Shown in pieces: positions 16,368 to 25,421 of a DNA stretch of 64,000 nucleotides. This stretch comes from Fictibacillus macauensis ZFHKF-1 (GTDB lineage Bacteria; Bacillota; Bacilli; Bacillales; Fictibacillaceae), in the NCBI RefSeq assembly GCF_000269865.1, contig NZ_AKKV01000026.1:1-64000 (forward strand). Direction: 5' to 3'. Position 1 is the first letter of the stretch. Each line of letters opens with the position of its first letter. A program made the position numbers and the translations under genes. The notes under the pieces were generated by a model. It was not told the origin of the DNA, searched no databases, and saw nothing but the letters and a program-made list of their open reading frames with translations.

Positions 16368-16527
16368 TTCGTTCACCCTAACTTTTTTTAAGAGAGCTTT
16401 CATTTACTGAAATAATTTTAACAGTAAATTAATTAGAGTGAAAGCAATATGGTGAACTTCCCATCATTTCCTCATTTTTTCCGAAATTTCTTATAGGAAG
16501 CTTCTTATCAAGAGTATTTACATCATG

Positions 16528-17811
16528 TTACACTTTTGTTCCATCTTCCTTATCAGCATTATTTTCCGATGCATGGCGATCAACCGGTTGTCCCGCTCCG
16601 TGCAGAAAAGTAATATGACGAACACATAAAAAAATAAAAAAGTGACCTGCTCCTAAAATCGGCAATAGAATGGGAATGCTATCGTCACTCGTAAACAACG
16701 TAATTCCACTAATAAACACGAGAATCGACACAATTCTTCCCGCATTTAAAAACCATTCCCGAACCACAACGTATTCTACCCTTCTAGGGCCTGCCTCCTC
16801 CGCTCTGCCAATTACGTCATAGGTTAAAGAGGCATAGGGGACGAGCAATAAAGGATACGCTGCTGACACAAGCGCTCCATAGCCTAATAGCAGGGCATAC
16901 GTAACCGGTAACCAAAAAATAAACGTTGAAACTAAGAGACAGAGACCGCCTACTAACATAGCACGTGTTCTTCGTGATGGCGTAATAAAGCGTGACACGA
17001 GAAAATAAGCAATAAAGGAAACGGCGGATTGCAACAGACCAAATGTACCAAGTGCCAGTTCACTTTCAGTGAGCATGAATACCCAAATCACAATTAAAAA
17101 TACAAACGTCCCTTCACGAATGCCTTGAAAAAAATGCGCATGCAACACTTTTCGCCACTGATGATTGACTTTACGCAAGCGCCACACGACCCCAATGCAA
17201 TAGCTTCCCTCGGACGTTCGTTTTGATAACAAGAAACTTAAGCCTACCGCTAAAAAAAATAAAAAGAGCGAAAATCCAAAGATAAAAGGATACCCCGCTT
17301 TTTGACTAAATACCGAAATAATAAGCCCTGATGCAAATGGACCCATCATACCTGCTAATGAAGAGAGAACTCCTAAATATCCATTAAATGCATCCCGTGT
17401 GTTCGGCTCCGTTACTTCAAACGTTAAAACGTTAAAAGCTAACCAGTAAAAACCAAGTCCAGCACCGAGCATCCCACCGAGTAACAGGAGATGGTTATTC
17501 ACTTCTGCACCGAACAAGACAACGAGTAAATAAAAGAGAGATAAAATAGAAACACCGATTCGCAACACAACGACACGATCGATTTTTTTCGTCAACATGC
17601 CCGCCACATAAAATGCAATCGGCTGTACACAAACCATCGCCAAGTTGTAGAGCGCAATATTTAAAAGCTCTCCGGACTGCTTCCAAATGTAAATATTAAC
17701 AAAGGAGTTCGATAGCGCCGTGCTTAAATAAAATAAGCCTCCGACAATGAGAAGCAAGCTCCACTCTTTGTCTCGTCTGAATACTTTTAGAATCGAAAAA
17801 TTCATACGCAC
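16528..17811 (-). CDS. yqgE: Major facilitator superfamily transporter (YqgE-like)
   Basis: This protein of about 427 residues has roughly 12 transmembrane helices and fits a proton-linked transporter. The GTG at 17811 is chosen because AAAGGAG lies six bases before it; the next ATG (17805) is too far. Further upstream the frame reads as low-quality sequence. A basic loop MLTKKIDRVVVLR after the second/third helix is the usual MFS A-motif position. Substrate unknown. The place between pbpA and sodA is where B. subtilis has yqgE, an MFS gene; I use that symbol on synteny. Confidence 0.82.
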   Translation of the reverse strand: MRMNFSILKVFRRDKEWSLLLIVGGLFYLSTALSNSFVNIYIWKQSGELLNIALYNLAMVCVQPIAFYVAGMLTKKIDRVVVLRIGVSILSLFYLLVVLFGAEVNNHLLLLGGMLGAGLGFYWLAFNVLTFEVTEPNTRDAFNGYLGVLSSLAGMMGPFASGLIISVFSQKAGYPFIFGFSLFLFFLAVGLSFLLSKRTSEGSYCIGVVWRLRKVNHQWRKVLHAHFFQGIREGTFVFLIVIWVFMLTESELALGTFGLLQSAVSFIAYFLVSRFITPSRRTRAMLVGGLCLLVSTFIFWLPVTYALLLGYGALVSAAYPLLLVPYASLTYDVIGRAEEAGPRRVEYVVVREWFLNAGRIVSILVFISGITLFTSDDSIPILLPILGAGHFFIFLCVRHITFLHGAGQPVDRHASENNADKEDGTKV

Positions 17812-17990
17812 ATTTGCTCCTTTCCCATGTGTAGTTTTCACTACAGATAAGGAGCTATTCATGAAAGTAAAAACTGGGTTAATTTCACACTTGTGCAGAC
17901 GAATGGAAACTACTTGGTAAAAAAACGAGGGATTTACGACGTATGTATGTTGAATAAGGCACAGCAATCATCGAACAGGTTTATGTAAAG

Positions 17991-18034
17991 ACAAAAAAAA
18001 CACAGAAGTATACGCATGCGCAACTCCTGTGTTT
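17991..18034 (-). terminator. sodA terminator
   Basis: Arms 17998-18009 and 18023-18034 (AAACACAGAAGT against ACTCCTGTGTTT) form a 12-bp stem with one G-U pair. TTTTTTTT follows on the minus strand, with a GCATGC element in the loop. Confidence 0.85.
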
Positions 18035-18043
18035 TTAAAAAAA

Positions 18044-18655
18044 TTATTTAGCGTTGTTATAACGTTTTTCTACTTCATCCCAGTTAACAACGTTCCAGAA
18101 TGCATTGATGTAATCTGGGCGTTTGTTTTGGTAGTTTAAGTAGTAAGCATGCTCCCAAACATCAAGACCGAGGATTGGTGTTTTCCCTTCCATTACTGGG
18201 TTGTCTTGATTCGGTGTGCTAGTGATTTCAAGTTCGCCATTGTTCACAACAAGCCATGCCCAACCAGAACCGAAGCGGCCTTTTGCTGCATTTGCAAATT
18301 GCTCTTTAAATGCATCAAAGCTACCGAATTTGTTTTCTAGTGCTGTTGCAACTTCACCTGTTGGTTGTGAAGAACCACCTGGTGTTAGAAGCTCCCAGAA
18401 CATTGTGTGGTTCGCGTGGCCACCACCGTTGTTACGTACAGCTGTACGAACGTTTTCTGGTAGAGAATCAATGTTAGCAAGCAAGTCATGTAAATCTTTG
18501 CTTGCAAGCTCTGCTTGACCTTCAAGCGCTGCATTCAAGTTATCCACATACGTTTTATGGTGACGATCGTGGTGGATGTTCATTGTCATTTCATCGATAT
18601 GAGGTTCTAACGCATTTGCTGCGTATGGTAGAGCTGGTAGTTCAAACTTTGCCAT
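18044..18655 (-). CDS. sodA: Superoxide dismutase, Mn/Fe family
   Basis: Converts superoxide to oxygen and hydrogen peroxide in the cytoplasm. This 203-residue protein has all four metal ligands: H28 in [12 protein letters not shown]83 in [10 protein letters not shown], and D165 and H169 in [12 protein letters not shown]. The residues GGG/Q pattern around GSGWAWLVV fits the manganese form typical of Bacillus. GGAGGAG precedes the ATG. It is monocistronic, between its own promoter and terminator. Confidence 0.97.
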   Translation of the reverse strand: MAKFELPALPYAANALEPHIDEMTMNIHHDRHHKTYVDNLNAALEGQAELASKDLHDLLANIDSLPENVRTAVRNNGGGHANHTMFWELLTPGGSSQPTGEVATALENKFGSFDAFKEQFANAAKGRFGSGWAWLVVNNGELEITSTPNQDNPVMEGKTPILGLDVWEHAYYLNYQNKRPDYINAFWNVVNWDEVEKRYNNAK

Positions 18656-18731
18656 TGTAGATCTCCTCCTTGGTATGTAAACCGAAATTTTAGATAAGAA
18701 ACAAGAATGTTTCTAAAGTATCACAATACTT

Positions 18732-18760
18732 ACTGTAACAGGTTTATCAGAAAGTTTCAA
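18732..18760 (-). promoter_or_regulatory. Predicted SigA promoter for sodA
   Basis: Minus-strand -35 TTGAAA (18755-18760) and -10 TACAGT (18732-18737), 17 bases apart, lie about 80 bases before the sodA ATG. Confidence 0.5.
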
Positions 18761-18821
18761 TGATAACGCCTGATTGAGCTTACCTATAAAATGTACCCGA
18801 ATTTTCATCGTTTAAACATAC

Positions 18822-18848
18822 AAAAAAACCACTGCTTACGCAACGGTT
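18822..18848 (-). terminator. tRNA cluster terminator
   Basis: Arms 18827-18835 and 18840-18848 (AACCACTGC against GCAACGGTT, two G-U pairs) have a 4-base loop. Seven T follow on the minus strand. It lies 15 bases after the tRNA-Phe 3' end. Confidence 0.85.
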
Positions 18849-18862
18849 GACTGTAAAAGAAA

Positions 18863-18938
<76 letters not shown>

Positions 18939-18943
18939 ACATT

Positions 18944-19020
<77 letters not shown>

Positions 19021-19042
19021 ATGATATTGTATGAAGTTAAAA

Positions 19043-19135
19043 TGGAGGAGGTAGAGGGATTCGAACCCCCGCGGGTTGTTACACCCCTGTCGGTTTTCAA
19101 GACCGATCCCTTCAGCCAGACTTGGGTATACCTCC
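19043..19135 (-). tRNA. tRNA-Ser (TGA)
   Basis: 93-nt class II tRNA with a long variable arm (CAGGGGTGTAACAACCC region). Anticodon loop CTTGAAA gives anticodon TGA. Acceptor GGAGGTA and an encoded CCA are present. Confidence 0.96.
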
Positions 19136-19148
19136 GTATAAAGTTACA

Positions 19149-19225
19149 TGGTGGACCCTGTAGGACTCGAACCTACGACCAATCGGTTATGAGCCGACCG
19201 CTCTAACCAACTGAGCTAAGGGTCC
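19149..19225 (-). tRNA. tRNA-Ile2 (CAT, lysidine type)
   Basis: 77-nt cloverleaf starting GGACCCTTAGCTCAG, with loop CTCATAA and anticodon CAT. The body (C-C-C-TTAGCTCAG and CTCATAA) matches the Ile2 tRNAs whose wobble C is modified by TilS to read AUA, not elongator Met. Its place just before tRNA-Ser and tRNA-fMet matches the Ile-Ser-fMet order seen in Bacillus tRNA operons. Identity as Ile rather than Met is an inference from sequence type. Confidence 0.8.
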
Positions 19226-19253
19226 GTACAGATAAACTATGTAAGTAAAAAAA

Positions 19254-19330
19254 TGGGGCGACTGATGGGAATTGAACCCACGAATGCCGGAATCACAATC
19301 CGGTGCGTTAACCACTTCGCCACAATCGCC
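19254..19330 (-). tRNA. tRNA-His (GTG)
   Basis: Acceptor GCGATTG pairs with CAGTCGC with an extra encoded G at -1 (19330) opposite C73, the tRNA-His identity element. The anticodon loop TTGTGAT gives GTG. CCA is encoded. Confidence 0.96.
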
Positions 19331-19352
19331 AGGATAAATCATTATGTGTATA

Positions 19353-19429
19353 TGGTAGCGGCGGAGGGGATCGAACCCCCGACCTCACGGGTATGAACCG
19401 TACGCTCTAGCCAGCTGAGCTACACCGCC
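19353..19429 (-). tRNA. Elongator tRNA-Met (CAT)
   Basis: 77-nt cloverleaf beginning GGCGGTGTAGCTCAGC, with loop TTCATAC and anticodon CAT. Acceptor is GGCGGTG. It lacks the initiator C-A mismatch. CCA is encoded. Confidence 0.93.
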
Positions 19430-19432
19430 ATA

Positions 19433-19507
19433 TGGCTCCACAGGTAGGACTCGAACCTACGACCGATCGGTTAACAGCCGATAGCTCTACCACTGAGCTA
19501 CTGTGGA
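19433..19507 (-). tRNA. tRNA-Asn (GTT)
   Basis: 75-nt cloverleaf starting TCCACAGTAGCTCAG, with loop CTGTTAA and anticodon GTT. Ends with encoded GCCA. First tRNA transcribed from the cluster promoter. Confidence 0.97.
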
Positions 19508-19540
19508 ATGTTGTCATCCTTTTTCACAAGGACAAGATTT

Positions 19541-19570
19541 ACTATATCACGTTTTCATTATGTATGTCAA
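19541..19570 (-). promoter_or_regulatory. Strong SigA promoter of the tRNA cluster
   Basis: Minus-strand -35 TTGACA (19565-19570, perfect consensus) and -10 TATAGT (19541-19546) with 18 bases between, about 34 bases before the first tRNA. All seven tRNAs then run to the terminator at 18822. Confidence 0.8.
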
Positions 19571-19654
19571 CCTCTTTTTTCAAGGTTGTTTAACGTGCGT
19601 CGTTAAGACATGTATAAATATATCATGCCTTTCTTGCTTTGACAACCCCTTTTT

Positions 19655-20137
19655 TTAAAAAATATAAAAAAGAAAAATACCAATCATAAAAACGTGTAGC
19701 AATGCCTTGACTACTGTTCCTCCTAAAAAGCCGAGTACAGAGCCGATTCCTACTTTTATCGCTTGCCCCACGGACTGTTTTCCTGTGATGAGTTGCCCAA
19801 TAACCGCACCGGCAAATGGACCAATTATGAGCCCAATGCCTGGAATGACAAATGGGCCAATTAAAAGGCCAAGCGTGCTTCCCCACGCCGCAGCCTTTGA
19901 ACCACCAAACTTTTTTATACCATAGAGGTTACTTGCATAATCAACAAGAAAAAGACTAATCAAGCTAATGCCTTCAATAATAAGAAGCGTTGGCGTAAAA
20001 ACATGAAAAGAATAAATCCATCCATATAACACAAAGCCTAACACGAGAAAAAGCGCACCTGGTAGAATCGGATAAACAAACGCCACAAAAGATAGTACAA
20101 AACAAAGACCAATGGTTACACTATATAAAAGATCCAT
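19655..20137 (-). CDS. yqgC: DUF456 family membrane protein (YqgC)
   Basis: This 160-residue, very hydrophobic protein has glycine zippers such as GLLIGPFVIPGIGLIIGPF and GIGSVLGFLGG, characteristic of DUF456. About four or five membrane segments are present. AAGGAGG lies nine bases before the ATG. The function of the family is unknown. It follows the Na/Pi cotransporter gene by 18 bp and is probably cotranscribed with it; B. subtilis yqgC has the same neighbourhood between sodA and yqgB. Confidence 0.88.
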   Translation of the reverse strand: MDLLYSVTIGLCFVLSFVAFVYPILPGALFLVLGFVLYGWIYSFHVFTPTLLIIEGISLISLFLVDYASNLYGIKKFGGSKAAAWGSTLGLLIGPFVIPGIGLIIGPFAGAVIGQLITGKQSVGQAIKVGIGSVLGFLGGTVVKALLHVFMIGIFLFYIF

Positions 20138-20155
20138 CCATTCGTTCCTCCTTCG

Positions 20156-21778
20156 TTACGGGCGTTCCATGACCGCTTCAGCAATGTTAACGGCGTGATC
20201 ACCGATTCGTTCGAGATTGCTAATAAAATCAACATACACAACACTTTCTTGTCCTGAGCTTACATTGTTATTAATGTTTAAGATATGTTTTTTGCGCAAC
20301 GTTTTCTCCATTTCATCAATATCATCTTCTATATCTAACACTTCTTGAGCATATGCTTTGTTATTGCTTTCTAATGCTTCAATGGCTTTTTCAAAGCACG
20401 ATTGCGTCAACACGAGCATTTTTTCAAAATCCGTTACCGTTAATGGCGATAGCTTAATATTGTTCCGGACCATATAGCAGACAAGATCAATCATATTTTT
20501 CATATGGTCGCCGATTCGTTCAATATCTTTGCACAAGCTTAATAACATCGTATGCTCCGTCGATTCGTTTTTTGATAGCGAGTGAATCGATAGCTTGACA
20601 AGAAATTTTGTAATTTGCCGATCAAAGCGATTGATTTCTGTTTCATATTGCATCGCAGCATCTGCATGCTTATTTTTACGCGTTAAAAAGAATTGCTGTG
20701 CTTGATACAACCCTTCCTTAGCGTAGAACGACATTTTTAATAGCTCTTGTCTTGCTTGGTGCAAGGCAAATTCAGGTGAGCTATTAATCACTTTTTCATC
20801 CAGCTTGACGGTTTTCGTATCCACAGTCCATTCATCGTCTTTAATGACTTTTTTCACAATAAGCACAAGGAGCGATATAAACGGAAACAATAAGATTACA
20901 TTACCGACGTTAAAAATGCCATGCGCAAAGGCAATTTGCATCGCTTGCTCTAAATGAAGCACTTTCGTGAGCCAAAGAAGAAACGCCTTGTACGGTGTGA
21001 AGAGACAAAGAAACACAATCGTTCCAATTACATTAAACAACACATGAATAAGCGCGGCGCGTTTGGCATTTTGTGAGGCACCAATCGCGGCAATGACAGC
21101 TGTAATCGTCGTGCCAATATTGTCACCAAACAATAAAGGCAGCGCTCCATTGATAGAAATTAAGTCCATGGAAAACAGCTGTTGAAGAATCCCAACTGTT
21201 GCACTTGATGATTGCAGAATCATCGTAATGACCGTACCGAGAGCAACCCCGGCAAATGGCTGATGATTAATATAATCGCTAATGAGTTTAAAATTCAGGG
21301 AAGATTGCAGCGGTTCAAGGCCACTCCCCATTAATTGCAAGCCAAAAAACAGGCCACCTAAGCCAAATAAAATCCGTCCGATAAACACATATTTATAGTT
21401 TCTCATAAAAAAGACAAAGAAAGCGCCAATTGCTAGCACCGGTAAGCCGAAGCCAGCCGCATCAAACCCGATAATAAACGCCGTAAAGGTCGTGCCGATA
21501 TTCGCACCCATAATAATGCCAACAGCTTGGCGTAACGTTAACATTCGGGCATTCACTAGCCCTACCGTTAATACCGTTGTCGCTGAGCTTGATTGAATGA
21601 GCATGGTTACAAATAAACCGGCTAAGATGCCAGTAAAGGTATTTGTCGTTAAACTATCCAGAATCGTTCGCAAGCGATCGCCGGCTGAATTTTGTAACCC
21701 TTCGCCTAGATACTTTATCCCAAATAGAAAAAGTCCTAGACCACCCATAAATTGAAATAGCATGTCTACAATGCTCAA
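20156..21778 (-). CDS. Na/Pi cotransporter with C-terminal PhoU-like domain
   Basis: Sodium-driven phosphate importer (or exporter) of the NptA/YjbB type. From the TTG at 21778 it has 540 residues. That start is chosen because AAGGAGA lies 10 bases ahead and the family starts near LSIVDMLFQFMGG; a longer ATG frame has no ribosome site. Two inverted Na/Pi repeats each carry a QSSSAT motif (MLIQSSSATTV and ILQSSSATVG), with about eight helices in all. Residues from about 340 form a cytoplasmic helical PhoU domain (ERIGDHMKNMIDL, later ERIGDHAVNIAEAV). The upstream region has Pho-like repeats. yqgC follows. Confidence 0.9.
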   Translation of the reverse strand: MSIVDMLFQFMGGLGLFLFGIKYLGEGLQNSAGDRLRTILDSLTTNTFTGILAGLFVTMLIQSSSATTVLTVGLVNARMLTLRQAVGIIMGANIGTTFTAFIIGFDAAGFGLPVLAIGAFFVFFMRNYKYVFIGRILFGLGGLFFGLQLMGSGLEPLQSSLNFKLISDYINHQPFAGVALGTVITMILQSSSATVGILQQLFSMDLISINGALPLLFGDNIGTTITAVIAAIGASQNAKRAALIHVLFNVIGTIVFLCLFTPYKAFLLWLTKVLHLEQAMQIAFAHGIFNVGNVILLFPFISLLVLIVKKVIKDDEWTVDTKTVKLDEKVINSSPEFALHQARQELLKMSFYAKEGLYQAQQFFLTRKNKHADAAMQYETEINRFDRQITKFLVKLSIHSLSKNESTEHTMLLSLCKDIERIGDHMKNMIDLVCYMVRNNIKLSPLTVTDFEKMLVLTQSCFEKAIEALESNNKAYAQEVLDIEDDIDEMEKTLRKKHILNINNNVSSGQESVVYVDFISNLERIGDHAVNIAEAVMERP

Positions 21779-21818
21779 CGTGTCTAACTCTCCTTCACCA
21801 ACAGTTCTTCTCTTTGTC

Positions 21819-21905
21819 ATTATCACGTTTTACGAAATGTATGTAAAGACACTTTACAGAACCTTTACAATTGTCATTGTGACTTTTGGGAAAATTCGCT
21901 ACTAT
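21819..21905. promoter_or_regulatory. Divergent promoters with Pho-like repeats (Na/Pi gene and yqgB)
   Basis: For the minus-strand cotransporter, -35 TTTACA (21842-21847) and -10 GATAAT (21819-21824) have a 17-base spacer. For plus-strand yqgB, -35 TTGTGA (21877-21882) and -10 TACTAT (21900-21905) also have a 17-base spacer. Between them two TTTACA hexamers (21853-21858 and 21864-21869) repeat in direct orientation at 11 bp, as in PhoP sites. Confidence 0.5.
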
Positions 21906-21941
21906 AAGAAAAAAGAGACAAGTTTAAGAAAGAGGGACAAC

Positions 21942-22709
21942 ATGACTTTATTAACAATTTTCAAGAAAAGCCTTTTACCTTCTACACTTAGCCAACTACG
22001 CTTTTCATCTGTAAAGAAGGCAATCGGATATTTATTTGTTCTCATTCTCCTTACATCACTACCATATTCAATTATTTTATCTGCTACCATTCAAGAAGGA
22101 GTGCATGCCTTTAAAGAGGGAATTACAACGGGGATTTCTTCCTTCACCATTGAAAAGGGGCAATTTCATTCCGAGCTTACACAACCGCTCATTTCGCAAC
22201 ATAACGGCGTAACTGTTATTTTTGACTCTACTGGCACTTATTCGCCACAAGACGTACTTAAGCAAAAAAATGTGATTGCCTTTTTACAAAAAGACATCAT
22301 CTTTTCTCTACAAAACACATCACAAATCAGTCCGTACGCCAGTCTTTTCAAGGAAAAGCTCACAAAAAAAGAGGTTGAAGGATGGATCGCTCATTACGAA
22401 TCACTGCTATGGATTATCTATTCCCTCATTATAATCGGTTCGTATCTTTTTGCGCTTTTATTGAAGTTTATTGGCGTTTCTGTACTGGCCATAATTGGCC
22501 TTGTGCTTGCCAGTATTCTCCGTAAAAACATTAACTATCAGCGTTTATGGATTCTTGCCGCCTACACCGTTACGTTGCCAACCATTCTTTTTGCGGTCTT
22601 TCAATTAGTTTCGCTCAATCTCCCCTTTTCGTTCTCCTTGTATTGGGGATTTGCCATTGTGTTATTTTATCTTGTCCTAAGAAAGATCCCTTCTGCAAAA
22701 AAAGCCTAA
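21942..22709 (+). CDS. yqgB: DUF1189 family membrane protein (YqgB)
   Basis: 255 residues from the ATG at 21942 behind AGAGGGA; the frame opens further upstream but without a ribosome site and across the promoter. The N-terminal helix (about 31-49) and three C-terminal helices (from LLWIIYSLIIIG onward) flank an extracellular domain of about 130 residues that begins TIQEGVHAFKEGI. This is the DUF1189 layout. Function unknown. It is divergent from the Na/Pi gene and ended by a strong bidirectional terminator. Symbol given on family and synteny. Confidence 0.83.
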   Translation: MTLLTIFKKSLLPSTLSQLRFSSVKKAIGYLFVLILLTSLPYSIILSATIQEGVHAFKEGITTGISSFTIEKGQFHSELTQPLISQHNGVTVIFDSTGTYSPQDVLKQKNVIAFLQKDIIFSLQNTSQISPYASLFKEKLTKKEVEGWIAHYESLLWIIYSLIIIGSYLFALLLKFIGVSVLAIIGLVLASILRKNINYQRLWILAAYTVTLPTILFAVFQLVSLNLPFSFSLYWGFAIVLFYLVLRKIPSAKKA

Positions 22710-22711
22710 TA

Positions 22712-22758
22712 GAAGAAAAACAGACGTCCCTTGTCTAATGGGGCGTCTGTTTTTCTTC
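22712..22758. terminator. Bidirectional terminator between yqgB and the ypuA-like gene
   Basis: Arms GAAGAAAAACAGACG (22712-22726) and its exact complement (22744-22758), extended by CCC/GGG inside. A-run and T-run sit in the stem itself, so it serves both converging genes. Confidence 0.92.
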
Positions 22759-22761
22759 ATA

Positions 22762-23637
22762 TTAACTAAACCAGCCTTTGATCGTATCAATGACATCTGA
22801 AAAGAAATCAATGACTTTTTGGAAAAATGATTGTGTTTCTGGCTTATGTAAAAAGCCATCTAAATTATCACGCACATTTTTCAATTGATTTTGTACTTTA
22901 TCCCAATCAATGTGGATATCTTTCATTTTATTAAACAAGGAAACAAGGCTATCTAGTTCACTGTCTGTTAAGGTAATGCCTAAACGGTCCGCTACTTTCT
23001 TAATAAGCGTTCGCAAGTCATCTTCTGTTTTAACCGGGTTTTCAGCAAGTTCTTGCTTAATGCCCGTAATGAGCTCAGATGCTTTTTTAGGACCAATTCG
23101 GTCACCAAGCTGCGCTGTTTTTACAATTTCTTCATTTGCTACTTGTTTCTTTTCTTCAGGTATGTTTACATTCGCTTTTTGTTCATACGCTTTAAGAATT
23201 CCTGTTAGGGCAGCTGTTCCTGAAACAGTAAAAGGAGCGGTCACATAAATATCAGCATCCTTTACACCTGCTGTTACGAGCGCATTGACAATCATGCTTT
23301 CGGTTACCCAATTGATATTTTTCGTCGTTACGTGCAGTCCTTTGCCACGTTCAGCAAGGGTAATCTTAGATGAAGAAATAGCACGCGTTCCAATTTGTGC
23401 TTTTGAAATATACTTGCCAAGATACTGATGTTCTTCGGCATTCGTTACTTTAACGATATCAACAGAAGATGAAACATTCATCTCTTGCAGGATTTTACTT
23501 TTTTGGTCAGGTGTTAAATTCTCACCTAATGTAACAATGACATCGCCGGGTGCCGCATCCGCAAATGCCTTTAGCGTACCAGAACACGTTACTAAGAGGA
23601 TCATGAGTGGTAAAAGCCATGTCACGATCTTTTTCAT
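22762..23637 (-). CDS. ypuA: DUF1002 family secreted protein (YpuA-like)
   Basis: 291 residues from the ATG at 23637, behind GAGGTGG. A signal peptide runs to about residue 27 (LLPLMILLVTCSGTLKAFADA). The DUF1002 core follows, with GDVIVTLGENLTPDQKSKIL, the block AQIGTRAISSSKITLAERGKG and ITVTAPFTVSGTAALTG-like DIYVTAPFTVSGTAALTG. The C-terminus is helical and amphipathic. The family is conserved in Firmicutes, cell-surface and of unknown function. Symbol by family resemblance; it is not at the B. subtilis ypuA position. Confidence 0.8.
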   Translation of the reverse strand: MKKIVTWLLPLMILLVTCSGTLKAFADAAPGDVIVTLGENLTPDQKSKILQEMNVSSSVDIVKVTNAEEHQYLGKYISKAQIGTRAISSSKITLAERGKGLHVTTKNINWVTESMIVNALVTAGVKDADIYVTAPFTVSGTAALTGILKAYEQKANVNIPEEKKQVANEEIVKTAQLGDRIGPKKASELITGIKQELAENPVKTEDDLRTLIKKVADRLGITLTDSELDSLVSLFNKMKDIHIDWDKVQNQLKNVRDNLDGFLHKPETQSFFQKVIDFFSDVIDTIKGWFS

Positions 23638-23820
23638 AAGTTCCACCTCATTATTTATTTCCCTAAACCTAGGTCCCAAGACTCATGTAGGTAGTAACCA
23701 TTTTACACTACAGAGGATAAAATCAGCAAATGAATCTTTCTTAAGAAATGATGAAGAATACCTCCCCCCTTTTTCACATATATATGTGCCATATATGAAA
23801 TCAATCCAAAGGGGACGAGC

Positions 23821-24141
23821 ATGATGAAAAAATTATTTCTGTTCGGCTTGGGCTTTCTACTTTTATACATTATTGCGTATGACTTGAAAATCGGAACACT
23901 TCCGTCTTATAATTTCAGTGCATCACCATCATCTTCCCCAGTGAAGATGGACAAGCCCTATAAACAAATAAAAACGGGAGAAGGCGATACTGTTCTTTCG
24001 ATCATCGAAAAGTTGAATCCTTCAGCCACTTCCTTACCTATCACTAAAGTAATCAAGGATTTCCAAAAGCTGAATGGTAACTTGCGCCCAGAGAACATTC
24101 GTGCAGGCAAGATTTACAATTTTCCGATTTACAAACGATAA
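23821..24141 (+). CDS. yqfZ: LysM-like small membrane-anchored protein (YqfZ)
   Basis: This 106-residue protein has an N-terminal TM (about 4-21). A Ser/Pro-rich linker follows, then a single LysM-like domain from GEGDTVLSIIEKLN to the closing GKIYNFPIYKR, which would bind peptidoglycan outside the membrane. AAGGGGAC precedes two consecutive ATGs; the first is used. It lies just upstream of ispG, where B. subtilis has yqfZ. It is divergent from the ypuA-like gene. Confidence 0.82.
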   Translation: MMKKLFLFGLGFLLLYIIAYDLKIGTLPSYNFSASPSSSPVKMDKPYKQIKTGEGDTVLSIIEKLNPSATSLPITKVIKDFQKLNGNLRPENIRAGKIYNFPIYKR

Positions 24142-24154
24142 AACGATGGTTTTC

Positions 24155-24184
24155 TTGCCAAACTAACAAAACCATTGCTAAAAT
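24155..24184 (+). promoter_or_regulatory. Predicted promoter for ispG
   Basis: -35 TTGCCA (24155-24160) and -10 TAAAAT (24179-24184) with an 18-base spacer. A weak hairpin (ATGGTTTT/AAAACCAT) after yqfZ overlaps the element. About 75 bases upstream of the ispG start. Confidence 0.45.
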
Positions 24185-24259
24185 GAACTATTGTACAGAG
24201 GTACGTAGATGAAAGAGCCACACGCCCTTTCAAATGAAATATAAAGGAGCGGTTCACCA

Positions 24260-25366
24260 ATGAGTGAAATTACGCATCGTTCAAAAACGAGACCTGTTAA
24301 AGTCGGTCCACTAACTATTGGTGGAAATAATCAGGTGATCGTTCAAAGTATGACTACGACGAAAACACATGATGTAGAAGCAACAGTTGCCGAAATTAAA
24401 CGTTTAGAAGAAGCAGGATGTCAAATTGTCCGGGTCGCTTGCCCAGACATGCGTGCAGCTGAAGCCATTGCAGATATAAAAAAACAAATTTCCATCCCAC
24501 TCGTAGTTGATATTCATTTTGACTATAAGCTAGCGCTTAAAGCGATTGAAGGTGGAGCTGACAAAATCCGGATCAACCCTGGTAACATCGGTCGCAAAGA
24601 AAAAGTAGAAGCGGTCGTTAAAGCAGCGAAAGAAAAAGGCATTCCTATTCGAATCGGTGTAAACGCTGGTTCACTTGAGAAAAAATATTTAGAGAAATAT
24701 GGCTATCCTACAGCAGATGGCATGGTAGAAAGCGCCCTTGATCATATTAAGATTCTTGAAGACCTTGATTTTCATGATATTATCGTTTCCATGAAAGCGT
24801 CTGATGTAAACTTAGCGATTGAAGCGTATGAAAAAGCGTCTAAAGCATTTGACTATCCGCTTCATTTAGGGATTACAGAATCCGGAACACTGTTCGCTGG
24901 TACGGTGAAAAGTGCCGCTGGACTTGGGGTTATTCTAGCAAAAGGAATCGGGAATACAGTCCGTGTATCCTTAAGTGCTGATCCAGTAGAAGAAGTAAAA
25001 GTGGCACGTGAACTGTTGAAATCATTTGGTTTGCTCTCTGATGCAGCGACATTAATTTCATGCCCAACGTGTGGACGCATCGAAATTGACTTAATTTCCA
25101 TTGCAAATGAAGTGGAAGACTATATTTCAAAAGTAAAAGCACCGATTAAAGTAGCTGTTCTCGGCTGCGCCGTAAACGGTCCTGGTGAAGCGCGTGAAGC
25201 CGATATTGGCATCGCTGGTGCTCGTGGAGAAGGCTTACTCTTTAGACATGGTGAAATCATTCGTAAAATTCCAGAAGATCAATTGCTCGATGAATTGAAA
25301 AAAGAAATTGATAAGCTGGCAGAAGAACATTACGAAAAGCTTGCTGCCGAACAACAACAACAATAA
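24260..25366 (+). CDS. ispG: (E)-4-hydroxy-3-methylbut-2-enyl-diphosphate synthase
   Basis: MEP pathway step converting MEcPP to HMBPP with reduced flavodoxin/ferredoxin. This 368-residue protein has an N-terminal TIM barrel ([23 protein letters not shown]). A C-terminal [4Fe-4S] domain has cysteines C268 and C271 in [10 protein letters not shown]303 in [10 protein letters not shown], and the downstream glutamate ligand in [20 protein letters not shown] precedes the ATG. The partner ispH lies 8 kb away on the same strand. Confidence 0.97.
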   Translation: MSEITHRSKTRPVKVGPLTIGGNNQVIVQSMTTTKTHDVEATVAEIKRLEEAGCQIVRVACPDMRAAEAIADIKKQISIPLVVDIHFDYKLALKAIEGGADKIRINPGNIGRKEKVEAVVKAAKEKGIPIRIGVNAGSLEKKYLEKYGYPTADGMVESALDHIKILEDLDFHDIIVSMKASDVNLAIEAYEKASKAFDYPLHLGITESGTLFAGTVKSAAGLGVILAKGIGNTVRVSLSADPVEEVKVARELLKSFGLLSDAATLISCPTCGRIEIDLISIANEVEDYISKVKAPIKVAVLGCAVNGPGEAREADIGIAGARGEGLLFRHGEIIRKIPEDQLLDELKKEIDKLAEEHYEKLAAEQQQQ

Positions 25367-25375
25367 TAGAAAAAG

Positions 25376-25412
25376 GAGCTTTCGCAACAAATCGCGAAAG
25401 CTCTTTTTTTTT
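25376..25412 (+). terminator. ispG terminator
   Basis: Arms GAGCTTTCGC (25376-25385) and GCGAAAGCTC (25394-25403) are perfect complements. Nine T follow on the plus strand. Confidence 0.92.
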
Positions 25413-25421
25413 GCTCTTGTA

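Noticed and set aside
17825-17840. Small inverted repeat GTAGT-GAAA-ACTAC before the MFS gene as an operator
   Set aside because: Arms of five bases are too short to separate from chance without conservation.
21779-21941. Upstream extension of yqgB to 21762
   Set aside because: It crosses the divergent promoter region and has no ribosome site; the ATG at 21942 has AGAGGGA.
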